Positions 41,100 through 55,014 of a stretch of DNA of 64,000 nt are shown here, piece by piece. A program made the position numbers and the translations under genes. The stretch spans positions 698,834-762,833 of the forward strand of contig JAZGUH010000054.1 of the NCBI GenBank assembly GCA_037893225.1, read 5' to 3'. The notes beneath the pieces were generated by a model. That model was not told the DNA's origin and made no database searches. It saw only the letters and a list, made by a program, of their open reading frames with translations. The DNA comes from Hippasteria phrygiana (lineage: Eukaryota; Echinodermata; Asteroidea; Valvatida; Goniasteridae). Position 1 is the stretch's first letter; every line of letters starts with the position of its first letter.

Positions 41100-42258
41100 T
41101 TGTGGAGAAAATTCAAACCTCGCAATGTTTATTTTCTTTCCGGCCAACATCTGTGTACATATTACCTTCTATTTATTGCTCCATGCCTGTCAAATTCCCT
41201 AGGGTATGACTTGCTTTACTCATTCATAATTGCATGAAATATCAACCAAATACAGTAATTTTGACATGTATGGATAGCTTAGATCTGGCGCTACATGTTG
41301 CAATCATCGGCGGCTTCCTAGAGTTAAAATTTGTGGAGAAAATTCAAACCTCGCAATGTTTATTTTCTTTCCGGCCAACATCTGTGTACATGTTACCGTC
41401 TATTTATTGCTCCATGCATGTCAAATTCCCTGGGGTATGGACTTGCTTTACTCATTCATAATTGCATGAAATATCAACCAAATACAGTAATTTTGACATG
41501 TATGGATAGCTTAGATCTGGCGCTACATGTTGCAATCATCGGCGGCTGCCTAGAGTTAAAACTTGTGGAGAAAATTCAAACCTCGCAATGTTTATTTTCT
41601 TTCCGGCCAACATCTGTGTACATATTACCGTATATTTATTGCTCCATGCATGTCAAATTCCCTGGGGTATGGACTTGCTTTACTCATTCATAATTGCATG
41701 AAATATCAACCAAATACAGTAATTTTGACATGTATGGATAGCTTAGATCTGGCGCTACATGTTGCAATCATCGGCGGCTTCCCAGAGTTAAAACTTGTGG
41801 AGAAAATTCAAACCTCGCAATGTTTATTTTCTTTCCGGCCAACATCTGTGTACATATTACCGTCTATTTATTGCTCCATGCATGTCAAATTCCCTGGGGT
41901 ATGGACTTGCTTTACTCATTCATAATTGCATGAAATATCAACCAAATGCAGTAATTTTGACATGTATGTATAGCTTAGATCTGGCGCTACATGTTGCAAT
42001 CATCGGCGGCTTCTTAGAGTTAAAACTTGTGGAGAAAATTCAAACCTCGCAATGATTATTTTCTTTCCGGCCAACATCTGTGTTCAGATTACCGTCTATT
42101 TATTGCTCCATGCATGTCAAATTCCCTGGGGTATGGACTTGCTTTACTCATTCATAATTGCATGAAATATCAACCAAATACAGTAATTTTGACATGTATG
42201 GATAGCTTAGATCTGGCGCTACATGTTGCAATCATCGGCGGCTGCCTAGAGTTAAAAC
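41100..42258 (+). repeat. 5-monomer spacer between the two 6-kb copies
   Basis: Order is T6-T4-T1-T2-T5 (1,159 bp). It matches 30432-31590 and 24174-25332 in subtype order. Together with the next five units it makes copy 3 of the dispersed 2,318-bp block (41100-43417). Confidence 0.82.
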
Positions 42259-45200
42259 TTGTGGAGAAAATTCAAACCTCGCAATGTTTATTTTCTTTCC
42301 GGCCAACATCTGTGTACATATTACCGTATATTTATTGCTCCATGCATGTCAAATTCCCTGGGGTATGGACTTGCTTTACTCATTCATAATTGCATGAAAT
42401 ATCAACCAAATACAGTAATTTTGACATGTATGGATAGCTTAGATCTGGCGCTACATGTTGCAATCATCGGCGGCTTCCCAGAGTTAAAACTTGTGGAGAA
42501 AATTCAAACCTCGCAATGTTTATTTTCTTTCCGGCCAACATCTGTGTACATATTACCGTCTATTTATTGCTCCATGCATGTCAAATTCCCTGGGGTATGG
42601 ACTTGCTTTATTCATTCATAATTGCATGAAATATCAACCAAATGCAGTATTTTTGACATGTATGGATTGCTTAGATCTGGCGCTACATGTTGCAATCATC
42701 GGCGGCTTCTTAGAGTTAAAACTTGTGGAGAAAATTCAAACCTCGCAATGTTTATTTTCTTTCCGGCCAACATCTGTGTACATATTACGGTATATTTATT
42801 GCTCCATGCATGTCAAATTCCCTGGGGTATGGACTTGCTTTACTCATTCATAATTGCATGAAATATCAACTAAATACAGTAATTTTGACATGTATGGATA
42901 GCTTAGATCTGGCGCTACATGTTGCAATCATCGGCGGCTTCTTAGAGTTAAAACCTGTGGAGAAAATTCAAACCTCGCAATGATTATTTTATTTCCGGCC
43001 AACATCTGTGTTCAGATTACCGTCTATTTATTGCTCCATGCATGTCAAATTCCCTGGGGTATGGACTTGCTTTACTCATTCATAATTGCATGAAATATCA
43101 ACCAAATTCAGTAATTTTGACATGTATGGACAGCTTAGATCTGGCGCTACATGTTGCAATTATCGGCGGCTTCTTATAGTTAAAACTTGTGGAGAAAATT
43201 CAAACCTCGCAATGTTTATTTTCTTTCCGGCCAACATCTGTGTACATATTACCTTCTATTTATTGCTCCATGCCTGTCAAATTCCCTAGGGTATGACTTG
43301 CTTTACTCATTCATAATTGCATGAAATATCAACCAAATACAGTACTTTTGACATGTATGCATAGCTTAGATCTGGCGCTACATGTTGCAATCATCGGCGG
43401 CTTCCTAGAGTTAAAACTTGTGGAGAAAATTCAAACCTCGCAATGTTTATTTTCTTTCCGGCCAACATCTGTGTACATATTACCTTCTATTTATTGCTCC
43501 ATGCATGTCAAATTCCCTGGGGTATGGACTTGCTTTACTCATTCATAATTGCATGAAATATCAACCAAATACAGTAATTTTGACATGTATGGATAGCTTA
43601 GATCTGGCGCTACATGTTGCAATCATCGGCGGCTGCCTAGAGTTAAAACTTGTGGAGAAAATTCAAACCTCGCAATGTTTATTTTCTTTCCGGCCAACAT
43701 CTGTGTACATATTACCGTATATTTATTGCTCCATGCATGTCAAATTCCCTGGGGTATGGACTTGCTTTACTCATTCATAATTGCATGAAATATCAACCAA
43801 ATACAGTAATTTTGACATGTATGGATAGCTTAGATCTGGCGCTACATGTTGCAATCATCGGCGGCTTCCCAGAGTTAAAACTTGTGGAGAAAATTCAAAC
43901 CTCGCAATGTTTATTTTCTTTCCGGCCAACATCTGTGTACATATTACCGTCTATTTATTGCTCCATGCATGTCAAATTCCCTGGGGTATGGACTTGCTTT
44001 ATTCATTCATAATTGCATGAAATATCAACCAAATGCAGTATTTTTGACATGTATGGATAGCTTAGATCTGGCGCTACATGTTGCAATCATCGGCGGCTTC
44101 TTAGAGTTAAAACTTGTGGAGAAAATTCAAACCTCGCAATGTTTATTTTCTTTCCGGCCAACATCTGTGTACATATTATGGTATATTTATTGCTCCATGC
44201 ATGTCAAATTCCCTGGGGTATGGACTTGCTTTACTCATTCATAATTGCATGAAATATCAACTAAATACAGTAATTTTGACATGTATGGATAGCTTAGATC
44301 TGGCGCTACATGTTGCAATCATCGGCGGCTTCCTAGAGTTAAAATTTGTGGAGAAAATTCAAACCTCGCAATGTTTATTTTCTTTCCGGCCAACATCTGT
44401 GTACATGTTACCGTCTATTTATTGCTCCATGCATGTCAAATTCCCTGGGGTATGGACTTGCTTTACTCATTCATAATTGCATGAAATATCAACCAAATGC
44501 AGTAATTTTGACATGTATGTATAGCTTAGATCTGGCGCTACATGTTGCAATCATCGGCGGCTTCTTAGAGTTAAAACTTGTGGAGAAAATTCAAACCTCG
44601 CAATGATTATTTTATTTCCGGCCAACATCTGTGTTCAGATTACCGTCTATTTATTGCTCCATGCATGTCAAATTCCCTGGGGTATGGACTTGCTTTACTC
44701 ATTCATAATTGCATGAAATATCAACCAAATTCAGTAATTTTGACATGTATGGACAGCTTAGATCTGGCGCTACATGTTGCAATTATCGGCGGCTTCTTAG
44801 AGTTAAAACTTGTGGAGAAAATTCAAACCTCGCAATGTTTATTTTCTTTCCGGCCAACATCTGTGTACATATTACCTTCTATTTATTGCTCCATGCCTGT
44901 CAAATTCCCTGGGGTATGGACTTGCTTTACTCATTCATAATTGCATGAAATATCAACCAAATACAGTAATTTTGACATGTATGGATAGCTTAGATCTGGC
45001 GCTACATGTTGCAATCATCGGCGGCTTCCTAGAGTTAAAACTTGTGGAGAAAATTCAAACCTCGCAATGTTTATTTTCTTTCCGGCCAACATCTGTGTAC
45101 ATATTACCTTCTATTTATTGCTCCATGCCTGTCAAATTCCCTGGGGTATGGACTTGCTTTACTCATTCATAATTGCATGAAATATCAACCAAATACAGTA

Positions 45201-48200
45201 ATTTTGACATGTATGGATAGCTTAGATCTGGCGCTACATGTTGCAATCATCGGCGGCTGCCTAGAGTTAAAACTTGTGGAGAAAATTCAAACCTCGCAAT
45301 GTTTATTTTCTTTCCGGCCAACATCTGTGTACATATTACCGTATATTTATTGCTCCATGCATGTCAAATTCCCTGGGGTATGGACTTGCTTTACTCATTC
45401 ATAATTGCATGAAATATCAACCAAATACAGTAATTTTGACATGTATGGATAGCTTAGATCTGGCGCTACATGTTGCAATCATCGGCGGCTTCCCAGAGTT
45501 AAAACTTGTGGAGAAAATTCAAACCTCGCAATGTTTATTTTCTTTCCGGCCAACATCTGTGTACATATTACGGTATATTTATTGCTCCATGCATGTCAAA
45601 TTCCCTGGGGTATGGACTTGCTTTACTCATTCATAATTGCATGAAATATCAACTAAATACAGTAATTTTGACATGTATGGATAGCTTAGATCTGGCGCTA
45701 CATGTTGCAATCATCGGCGGCTTCCTAGAGTTAAAATTTGTGGAGAAAATTCAAACCTCGCAATGTTTATTTTCTTTCCGGCCAACATCTGTGTACATGT
45801 TACCGTCTATTTATTGCTCCATGCCTGTCAAATTCCCTGGGGTATGGACTTGCTTTACTCATTCATAATTGCATGAAATATCAACCAAATGCAGTAATTT
45901 TGACATGTATGTATAGCTTAGATCTGGCGCTACATGTTGCAATCATCGGCGGCTTCTTAGAGTTAAAACTTGTGGAGAAAATTCAAACCTCGCAATGATT
46001 ATTTTCTTTCCGGCCAACATCTGTGTTCAGATTACCGTCTATTTATTGCTCCATGCATGTCAAATTCCCTGGGGTATGGACTTGCTTTACTCATTCATAA
46101 TTGCATGAAATATCAACCAAATTCAGTAATTTTGACATGTATGGACAGCTTAGATCTGGCGCTACATGTTGCAATTATCGGCGGCTTCTTAGAGTTAAAA
46201 CTTGTGGAGAAAATTCAAACCTCGCAATGATTATTTTCTTTCCGGCCAACATCTGTGTTCAGATTACCGTCTATTTATTGCTCCATGCCTGTCAAATTCC
46301 CTGGGGTATGGACTTGCTTTACTCATTCATAATTGCATGAAATATCAACCAAATTCAGTAATTTTGACATGTATGGACAGCTTAGATCTGGCGCTACATG
46401 TTGCAATTATCGGCGGCTTCTTAGAGTTCAAACTTGTGGAGAAAATTCAAACCTCGCAATGTTTATTTTCTTTCCGGCCAACATCTGTGTACATATTACC
46501 TTCTATTTATTGCTCCATGCCTGTCAAATTCCCTGGGGTATGGACTTGCTTTACTCATTCATAATTGCATGAAATATCAACCAAATACAGTAATGTTGAC
46601 ATGTATGGATAGCTTAGATCTGGCGCTACATGTTGCAATCATCGGCGGCTGCCTAGAGTTAAAACTTGTGGAGAAAATTCAAACCTCGCAATGTTTATTT
46701 TCTTTCCGGCCAACATCTGTGTACATATTACCGTATATTTATTGCTCCATGCATGTCAAATTCCCTGGGGTATGGACTTGCTTTACTCATTCATAATTGC
46801 ATGAAATATCAACCAAATACAGTAATTTTGACATGTATGGATAGCTTAGATCTGGCGCTACATGTTGCAATCATCGGCGGCTTCCCAGAGTTAAAACTTG
46901 TGGAGAAAATTCAAACCTCGCAATGTTTATTTTCTTTCCGGCCAACATCTGTGTTCAGATTACCGTCTATTTATTGCTCCATGCATGTCAAATTCCCTGG
47001 GGTATGGACTTGCTTTATTCATTCATAATTGCATGAAATATCAACCAAATGCAGTATTTTTGACATGTATGGATAGCTTAGATCTGGCGCTACATGTTGC
47101 AATCATCGGCGGCTTCTTAGAGTTAAAACTTGTGGAGAAAATTCAAACCTCGCAATGTTTATTTTCTTTCCGGCCAACATCTGTGTACATATTACGGTAT
47201 ATTTATTGCTCCATGCATGTCAAATTCCCTGGGGTATGGACTTGCTTTACTCATTCATAATTGCATGAAATATCAACTAAATACAGTAATTTTGACATGT
47301 ATGGATAGCTTAGATCTGGCGCTACATGTTGCAATCATCGGCGGCTTCCTAGAGTTAAAATTTGTGGAGAAAATTCAAACCTCGCAATGTTTATTTTCTT
47401 TCCGGCCAACATCTGTGTACATGTTACCGTCTATTTATTGCTCCATGCATGTCAAATTCCCTGGGGTATGGACTTGCTTTACTCATTCATAATTGCATGA
47501 AATATCAACCAAATGCAGTAATTTTGACATGTATGTATAGCTTAGATCTGGCGCTACATGTTGCAATCATCGGCGGCTTCTTAGAGTTAAAACTTGTGGA
47601 GAAAATTCAAACCTCGCAATGATTATTTTCTTTCCGGCCAACATCTGTGTTCAGATTACCGTCTATTTATTGCTCCATGCATGTCAAATTCCCTGGGGTA
47701 TGGACTTGCTTTACTCATTCATAATTGCATGAAATATCAACCAAATTCAGTAATTTTGACATGTATGGACAGCTTAGATCTGGCGCTACATGTTGCAATT
47801 ATCGGCGGCTTCTTAGAGTTAAAACTTGTGGAGAAAATTCAAACCTCGCAATGTTTATTTTCTTTCCGGCCAACATCTGTGTACATATTACCTTCTATTT
47901 ATTGCTCCATGCCTGTCAAATTCCCTGGGGTATGGACTTGCTTTACTCATTCATAATTGCATGAAATATCAACCAAATACAGTAATTTTGACATGTATGG
48001 ATAGCTTAGATCTGGCGCTACATGTTGCAATCATCGGCGGCTTCCTAGAGTTAAAACTTGTGGAGAAAATTCAAACCTCGCAATGTTTATTTTCTTTCCG
48101 GCCAACATCTGTGTACATATTACCTTCTATTTATTGCTCCATGCCTGTCAAATTCCCTGGGGTATGGACTTGCTTTACTCATTCATAATTGCATGAAATA

Positions 48201-48289
48201 TCAACCAAATACAGTAATTTTGACATGTATGGATAGCTTAGATCTGGCGCTACATGTTGCAATCATCGGCGGCTGCCTAGAGTTAAAAC
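42259..48289 (+). repeat. 26-monomer block (6,031 bp), copy B
   Basis: Matches 35069-41099 unit for unit at a spacing of 7,190 bp. Marks seen only in copy B are T at 43177 (CTTATAG) and G at 46595 (AATGTTGAC). With the three changes private to copy A, I count five single-base differences over 6,031 bp. This is a reading of translations and diagnostic bases, so the true number may be somewhat higher. Confidence 0.87.
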
Positions 48290-48753
48290 TTGTGGAGAAA
48301 ATTCAAACCTCGCAATGTTTATTTTCTTTCCGGCCAACATCTGTGTACATATTACCGTCTATTTATTGCTCCATGCATGTCAAATTCCCTGGGGTATGGA
48401 CTTGCTTTACTCATTCATAATTGCATGAAATATCAACCAAATACAGTAATTTTGACATGTATGGATAGCTTAGATCTGGCGCTACATGTTGCAATCATCG
48501 GCGGCTTCCCAGAGTTAAAACTTGTGGAGAAAATTCAAACCTCGCAATGTTTATTTTCTTTCCGGCCAACATCTGTGTACATATTACCGTCTATTTATTG
48601 CTCCATGCATGTCAAATTCCCTGGGGTATGGACTTGCTTTATTCATTCATAATTGCATGAAATATCAACCAAATGCAGTATTTTTGACATGTATGGATAG
48701 CTTAGATCTGGCGCTACATGTTGCAATCATCGGCGGCTTCTTAGAGTTAAAAC
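48290..48753 (+). repeat. T2-T2 junction dimer
   Basis: Two T2 fronts in a row. The first unit has the T1-like second half (AAATACAG, GGCTTCCCAGAG); the second has the usual T2 half. The same pair recurs at 51769-52232. The T7-T8-T2 junctions farther right differ from it by one C-to-T change in the first unit. Confidence 0.82.
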
Positions 48754-51073
48754 TTGTGGAGAAAATTCAAACCTCGCAATGTTTATTTTCTTTCCGGCCA
48801 ACATCTGTGTACATATTACGGTATATTTATTGCTCCATGCATGTCAAATTCCCTGGGGTATGGACTTGCTTTACTCATTCATAATTGCATGAAATATCAA
48901 CTAAATACAGTAATTTTGACATGTATGGATAGCTTAGATCTGGCGCTACATGTTGCAATCATCGGCGGCTTCCTAGAGTTAAAATTTGTGGAGAAAATTC
49001 AAACCTCGCAATGTTTATTTTCTTTCCGGCCAACATCTGTGTACATGTTACCGTCTATTTATTGCTCCATGCCTGTCAAATTCCCTGGGGTATGGACTTG
49101 CTTTACTCATTCATAATTGCATGAAATATCAACCAAATGCAGTAATTTTGACATGTATGTATAGCTTAGATCTGGCGCTACATGTTGCAATCATCGGCGG
49201 CTTCTTAGAGTTAAAACTTGTGGAGAAAATTCAAACCTCGCAATGATTATTTTCTTTCCGGCCAACATCTGTGTTCAGATTACCGTCTATTTATTGCTCC
49301 ATGCATGTCAAATTCCCTGGGGTATGGACTTGCTTTACTCATTCATAATTGCATGAAATATCAACCAAATTCAGTAATTTTGACATGTATGGACAGCTTA
49401 GATCTGGCGCTACATGTTGCAATTATCGGCGGCTTCTTAGAGTTAAAACTTGTGGAGAAAATTCAAACCTCGCAATGATTATTTTCTTTCCGGCCAACAT
49501 CTGTGTTCAGATTACCGTCTATTTATTGCTCCATGCATGTCAAATTCCCTGGGGTATGGACTTGCTTTACTCATTCATAATTGCATGAAATATCAACCAA
49601 ATTCAGTAATTTTGACATGTATGGACAGCTTAGATCTGGCGCTACATGTTGCAATTATCGGCGGCTTCTTAGAGTTCAAACTTGTGGAGAAAATTCAAAC
49701 CTCGCAATGTTTATTTTCTTTCCGGCCAACATCTGTGTACATATTACCTTCTATTTATTGCTCCATGCCTGTCAAATTCCCTGGGGTATGGACTTGCTTT
49801 ACTCATTCATAATTGCATGAAATATCAACCAAATACAGTAATTTTGACATGTATGGATAGCTTAGATCTGGCGCTACATGTTGCAATCATCGGCGGCTGC
49901 CTAGAGTTAAAACTTGTGGAGAAAATTCAAACCTCGCAATGTTTATTTTCTTTCCGGCCAACATCTGTGTACATATTACCGTATATTTATTGCTCCATGC
50001 ATGTCAAATTCCCTGGGGTATGGACTTGCTTTACTCATTCATAATTGCATGAAATATCAACCAAATACAGTAATTTTGACATGTATGGATAGCTTAGATC
50101 TGGCGCTACATGTTGCAATCATCGGCGGCTTCCCAGAGTTAAAACTTGTGGAGAAAATTCAAACCTCGCAATGTTTATTTTCTTTCCGGCCAACATCTGT
50201 GTTCAGATTACCGTCTATTTATTGCTCCATGCATGTCAAATTCCCTGGGGTATGGACTTGCTTTATTCATTCATAATTGCATGAAATATCAACCAAATGC
50301 AGTATTTTTGACATGTATGGATAGCTTAGATCTGGCGCTACATGTTGCAATCATCGGCGGCTTCTTAGAGTTAAAACTTGTGGAGAAAATTCAAACCTCG
50401 CAATGTTTATTTTCTTTCCGGCCAACATCTGTGTACATATTACGGTATATTTATTGCTCCATGCATGTCAAATTCCCTGGGGTATGGACTTGCTTTACTC
50501 ATTCATAATTGCATGAAATATCAACTAAATACAGTAATTTTGACATGTATGGATAGCTTAGATCTGGCGCTACATGTTGCAATCATCGGCGGCTTCCTAG
50601 AGTTAAAATTTGTGGAGAAAATTCAAACCTCGCAATGTTTATTTTCTTTCCGGCCAACATCTGTGTACATGTTGCCGTCTATTTATTGCTCCATGCATGT
50701 CAAATTCCCTGGGGTATGGACTTGCTTTACTCATTCATAATTGCATGAAATATCAACCAAATGCAGTAATTTTGACATGTATGTATAGCTTAGATCTGGC
50801 GCTACATGTTGCAATCATCGGCGGCTTCTTAGAGTTAAAACTTGTGGAGAAAATTCAAACCTCGCAATGATTATTTTCTTTCCGGCCAACATCTGTGTTC
50901 AGATTACCGTCTATTTATTGCTCCATGCATGTCAAATTCCCTGGGGTATGGACTTGCTTTACTCATTCATAATTGCATGAAATATCAACCAAATTCAGTA
51001 ATTTTGACATGTATGGACAGCTTAGATCTGGCGCTACATGTTGCAATTATCGGCGGCTTCTTAGAGTTAAAAC
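48754..51073 (+). repeat. 10-monomer block (2,320 bp), third copy
   Basis: Order is T3-T4-T5-T5-T7-T1-T5h-T3-T4-T5, also present at 38316-40635 and 45506-47825. The second copy and this one are 3,248 bp apart. All ten units are 232 bp. Differences here are GCATGTC in place of GCCTGTC in the T5 at 49450, and ACATGTTGCCG in the T4 at 50610. Confidence 0.85.
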
Positions 51074-53160
51074 TTGTGGAGAAAATTCAAACCTCGCAAT
51101 GTTTATTTTCTTTCCGGCCAACATCTGTGTACATATTACCTTCTATTTATTGCTCCATGCCTGTCAAATTCCCTAGGGTATGACTTGCTTTACTCATTCA
51201 TAATTGCATGAAATATCAACCAAATACAGTAATTTTGACATGTATGTATAGCTTAGATCTGGCGCTACATGTTGCAATCATCGGCGGCTTCCTAGAGTTA
51301 AAACTTGTGGAGAAAATTCAAACCTCGCAATGTTTATTTTCTTTCCGGCAAACATCTGTGTACATATTACCTTCTATTTATTGCTCCATGCCTGTCAAAT
51401 TCCCTGGGGTATGGACTTGCTTTACTCATTCATAATTGCATGAAATATCAACCAAATACAGTAATTTTGACATGTATGGATAGCTTAGATCTGGCGCTAC
51501 ATGTTGCAATCATCGGCGGCTGCCTAGAGTTAAAACTTGTGGAGAAAATTCAAACCTCGCAATGTTTATTTTCTTTCCGGCCAACATCTGTGTACATATT
51601 ACCTTCTATTTATTGCTCCATGCCTGTCAAATTCCCTGGGGTATGGACTTGCTTTACTCATTCATAATTGCATGAAATATCAACCAAATACAGTAATTTT
51701 GACATGTATGGATAGCTTAGATCTGGCGCTACATGTTGCAATCATCGGCGGCTGCCTAGAGTTAAAACTTGTGGAGAAAATTCAAACCTCGCAATGTTTA
51801 TTTTCTTTCCGGCCAACATCTGTGTACATATTACCGTCTATTTATTGCTCCATGCATGTCAAATTCCCTGGGGTATGGACTTGCTTTACTCATTCATAAT
51901 TGCATGAAATATCAACCAAATACAGTAATTTTGACATGTATGGATAGCTTAGATCTGGCGCTACATGTTGCAATCATCGGCGGCTTCCCAGAGTTAAAAC
52001 TTGTGGAGAAAATTCAAACCTCGCAATGTTTATTTTCTTTCCGGCCAACATCTGTGTACATATTACCGTCTATTTATTGCTCCATGCATGTCAAATTCCC
52101 TGGGGTATGGACTTGCTTTATTCATTCATAATTGCATGAAATATCAACCAAATGCAGTATTTTTGACATGTATGGATAGCTTAGATCTGGCGCTACATGT
52201 TGCAATCATCGGCGGCTTCTTAGAGTTAAAACTTGTGGAGAAAATTCAAACCTCGCAATGATTATTTTCTTTCCGGCCAACATCTGTGTACATATTACGG
52301 TATATTTATTGCTCCATGCATGTCAAATTCCCTGGGGTATGGACTTGCTTTACTCATTCATAATTGCATGAAATATCAACTAAATGCAGTAATTTTGACA
52401 TGTATGGATAGCTTAGATCTGGCGCTACATGTTGCAATCATCGGCGGCTTCCTAGAGTTAAAATTTGTGGAGAAAATTCAAACCTCGCAATGTTTATTTT
52501 CTTTCCGGCCAACATCTGTGTACATGTTACCGTCTATTTATTGCTCCATGCATGTCAAATTCCCTGGGGTATGGACTTGCTTTACTCATTCATAATTGCA
52601 TGAAATATCAACCAAATGCAGTAATTTTGACATGTATGTATAGCTTAGATCTGGCGCTACATGTTGCAATCACCGGCGGCTTCTTAGAGTTAAAACTTGT
52701 GGAGAAAATTCAAACCTCGCAATGATTATTTTCTTTCCGGCCAACATCTGTGTTCAGATTACCGTCTATTTATTGCTCCATGCATGTCAAATTCCCTGGG
52801 GTATGGACTTGCTTTACTCATTCATAATTGCATGAAATATCAACCAAATTCAGTAATTTTGACATGTATGGACAGCTTAGATCTGGCGCTACATGTTGCA
52901 ATTATCGGCGGCTTCTTAGAGTTCAAACTTGTGGAGAAAATTCAAACCTCGCAATGTTTATTTTCTTTCCGGCCAACATCTGTGTACATATTACCTTCTA
53001 TTTATTGCTCCATGCCTGTCAAATTCCCTGGGGTATGGACTTGCTTTACTCATTCATAATTGCATGAAATATCAACCAAATACAGTAATTTTGACATGTA
53101 TGGATAGCTTAGATCTGGCGCTACATGTTGCAATCATCGGCGGCTGCCTAGAGTTAAAAC
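51074..53160 (+). repeat. Transition block of nine monomers
   Basis: Order is T6-T7-T7-T2-T2-T3-T4-T5-T7. It contains the first T3 that carries the T5-type AATGATTATT (52233), a mark of the right-hand higher-order repeat. Private changes are TTCCGGCAAAC in the unit at 51305 and CACCGGCGG in the unit at 52465. From 51769 on it parallels 57566 to about 58957, 5,797 bp away. Confidence 0.8.
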
Positions 53161-53856
53161 TTGTGGAGAAAATTCAAACCTCGCAATGTTTATTTTCTTT
53201 CCGGCCAACATCTGTGTACATATTACCGTATATTTATTGCTCCATGCATGTCAAATTCCCTGGGGTATGGACTTGCTTTACTCATTCATAATTGCATGAA
53301 ATATCAACCAAATACAGTAATTTTGACATGTATGGATAGCTTAGATCTGGCGCTACATGTTGCAATCATCGGCGGCTTCCCAGAGTTAAAACTTGTGGAG
53401 AAAATTCAAACCTCGCAATGTTTATTTTCTTTCCGGCCAACATCTGTGTACATATTACCGTCTATTTATTGCTCCATGCATGTCAAATTCCCTGGGGTAT
53501 GGACTTGCTTTATTCATTCATAATTGCATGAAATATCAACCAAATGCAGTATTTTTGACATGTATGGATAGCTTAGATCTGGCGCTACATGTTGCAATCA
53601 TCGGCGGCTTCTTAGAGTTAAAACTTGTGGAGAAAATTCAAACCTCGCAATGTTTATTTTCTTTCCGGCCAACATCTGTGTACATATTACGGTATATTTA
53701 TTGCTCCATGCATGTCAAATTCCCTGGGGTATGGACTTGCTTTACTCATTCATAATTGCATGAAATATCAACTAAATACAGTAATTTTGACATGTATGGA
53801 TAGCTTAGATCTGGCGCTACATGTTGCAATCATCGGCGGCTTCCTAGAGTTAAAAC

Positions 53857-54087
53857 TTGTGGAGAAAATTCAAACCTCGCAATGTTTATTTTCTTTCCGG
53901 CCAACATCTGTGTACATGTTACCGTCTATTTATTGCTCCATGCATGTCAAATTCCCTGGGGTATGGACTTGCTTTACTCATTCATAATTGCATGAAATAT
54001 CAACCAAATGCAGTAATGTTGACATGTATGTATAGCTTAGATCTGGCGCTACATGTTGCAATCATCGGCGGCTCTTAGAGTTAAAAC
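53857..54087 (+). repeat. T4 monomer with a 1-bp deletion near its end
   Basis: The tail reads GGCTCTTAG where related units read GGCTTCTTAG, giving 231 bp. The identical deletion is at 60118-60348, 6,261 bp away, while the same-position T4 units at 56639 and 62900 are intact. It also carries AGTAATGTTG, which all four share. Confidence 0.9.
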
Positions 54088-54782
54088 TTGTGGAGAAAAT
54101 TCAAACCTCGCAATGATTATTTTCTTTCCGGCCAACATCTGTGTTCAGATTACCGTCTATTTATTGCTCCATGCATGTCAAATTCCCTGGGGTATGGACT
54201 TGCTTTACTCATTCATAATTGCATGAAATATCAACCAAATTCAGTAATTTTGACATGTATGGACAGCTTAGATCTGGCGCTACATGTTGCAATTATCGGC
54301 GGCTTCTTAGAGTTAAAACTTGTGGAGAAAATTCAAACCTCGCAATGTTTATTTTCTTTCCGGCCAACATCTGTGTACATATTACCTTCTATTTATTGCT
54401 CCATGCCTGTCAAATTCCCTAGGGTATGACTTGCTTTACTCATTCATAATTGCATGAAATATCAACCAAATACAGTAATTTTGACATGTATTTATAGCTT
54501 AGATCTGGCGCTACATGTTGCAATCATCGGCGGCTTCCTAGAGTTAAAACTTGTGGAGAAAATTCAAACCTCGCAATGTTTATTTTCTTTCCGGCCAACA
54601 TCTGTGTACATATTACCTTCTATTTATTGCTCCATGCCTGTCAAATTCCCTGGGGTATGGACTTGCTTTACTCATTCATAATTGCATGAAATATCAACCA
54701 AATACAGTAATTTTGACATGTATGTATAGCTTAGATCTGGCGCTACATGTTGCAATCATCGGCGGCTGCCTAGAGTTAAAAC

Positions 54783-55014
54783 TTGTGGAGAAAATTCAAA
54801 CCTCGCAATGTTTATTTTCTTTCCGGCCAACATCTGTGTACATATTACTGTCTATTTATTGCTCCATGCATGTCAAATTCCCTGGGGTATGGACTTGCTT
54901 TACTCATTCATAATTGCATGAAATATCAACCAAATACAGTAATTTTGACATGTATGGATAGCTTAGATCTGGCGCTACATGTTGCAATCATCGGCGGCTT
55001 CCCAGAGTTAAAAC
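54783..55014 (+). repeat. Representative monomer, subtype T8
   Basis: Front mark is ATTACTGTCTATT, a C-to-T change at the CpG of the T2 form ACCGTCT. The remainder resembles T1, with AAATACAG and tail GGCTTCCCAGAG. Only four copies occur (54783, 57566, 61044 and the partial one at 63827), always between T7 and T2. T8 is therefore a private mark of the right-hand higher-order repeat. Units 48290 and 51769 hold the same place without the C-to-T change and look ancestral to it. Confidence 0.88.
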
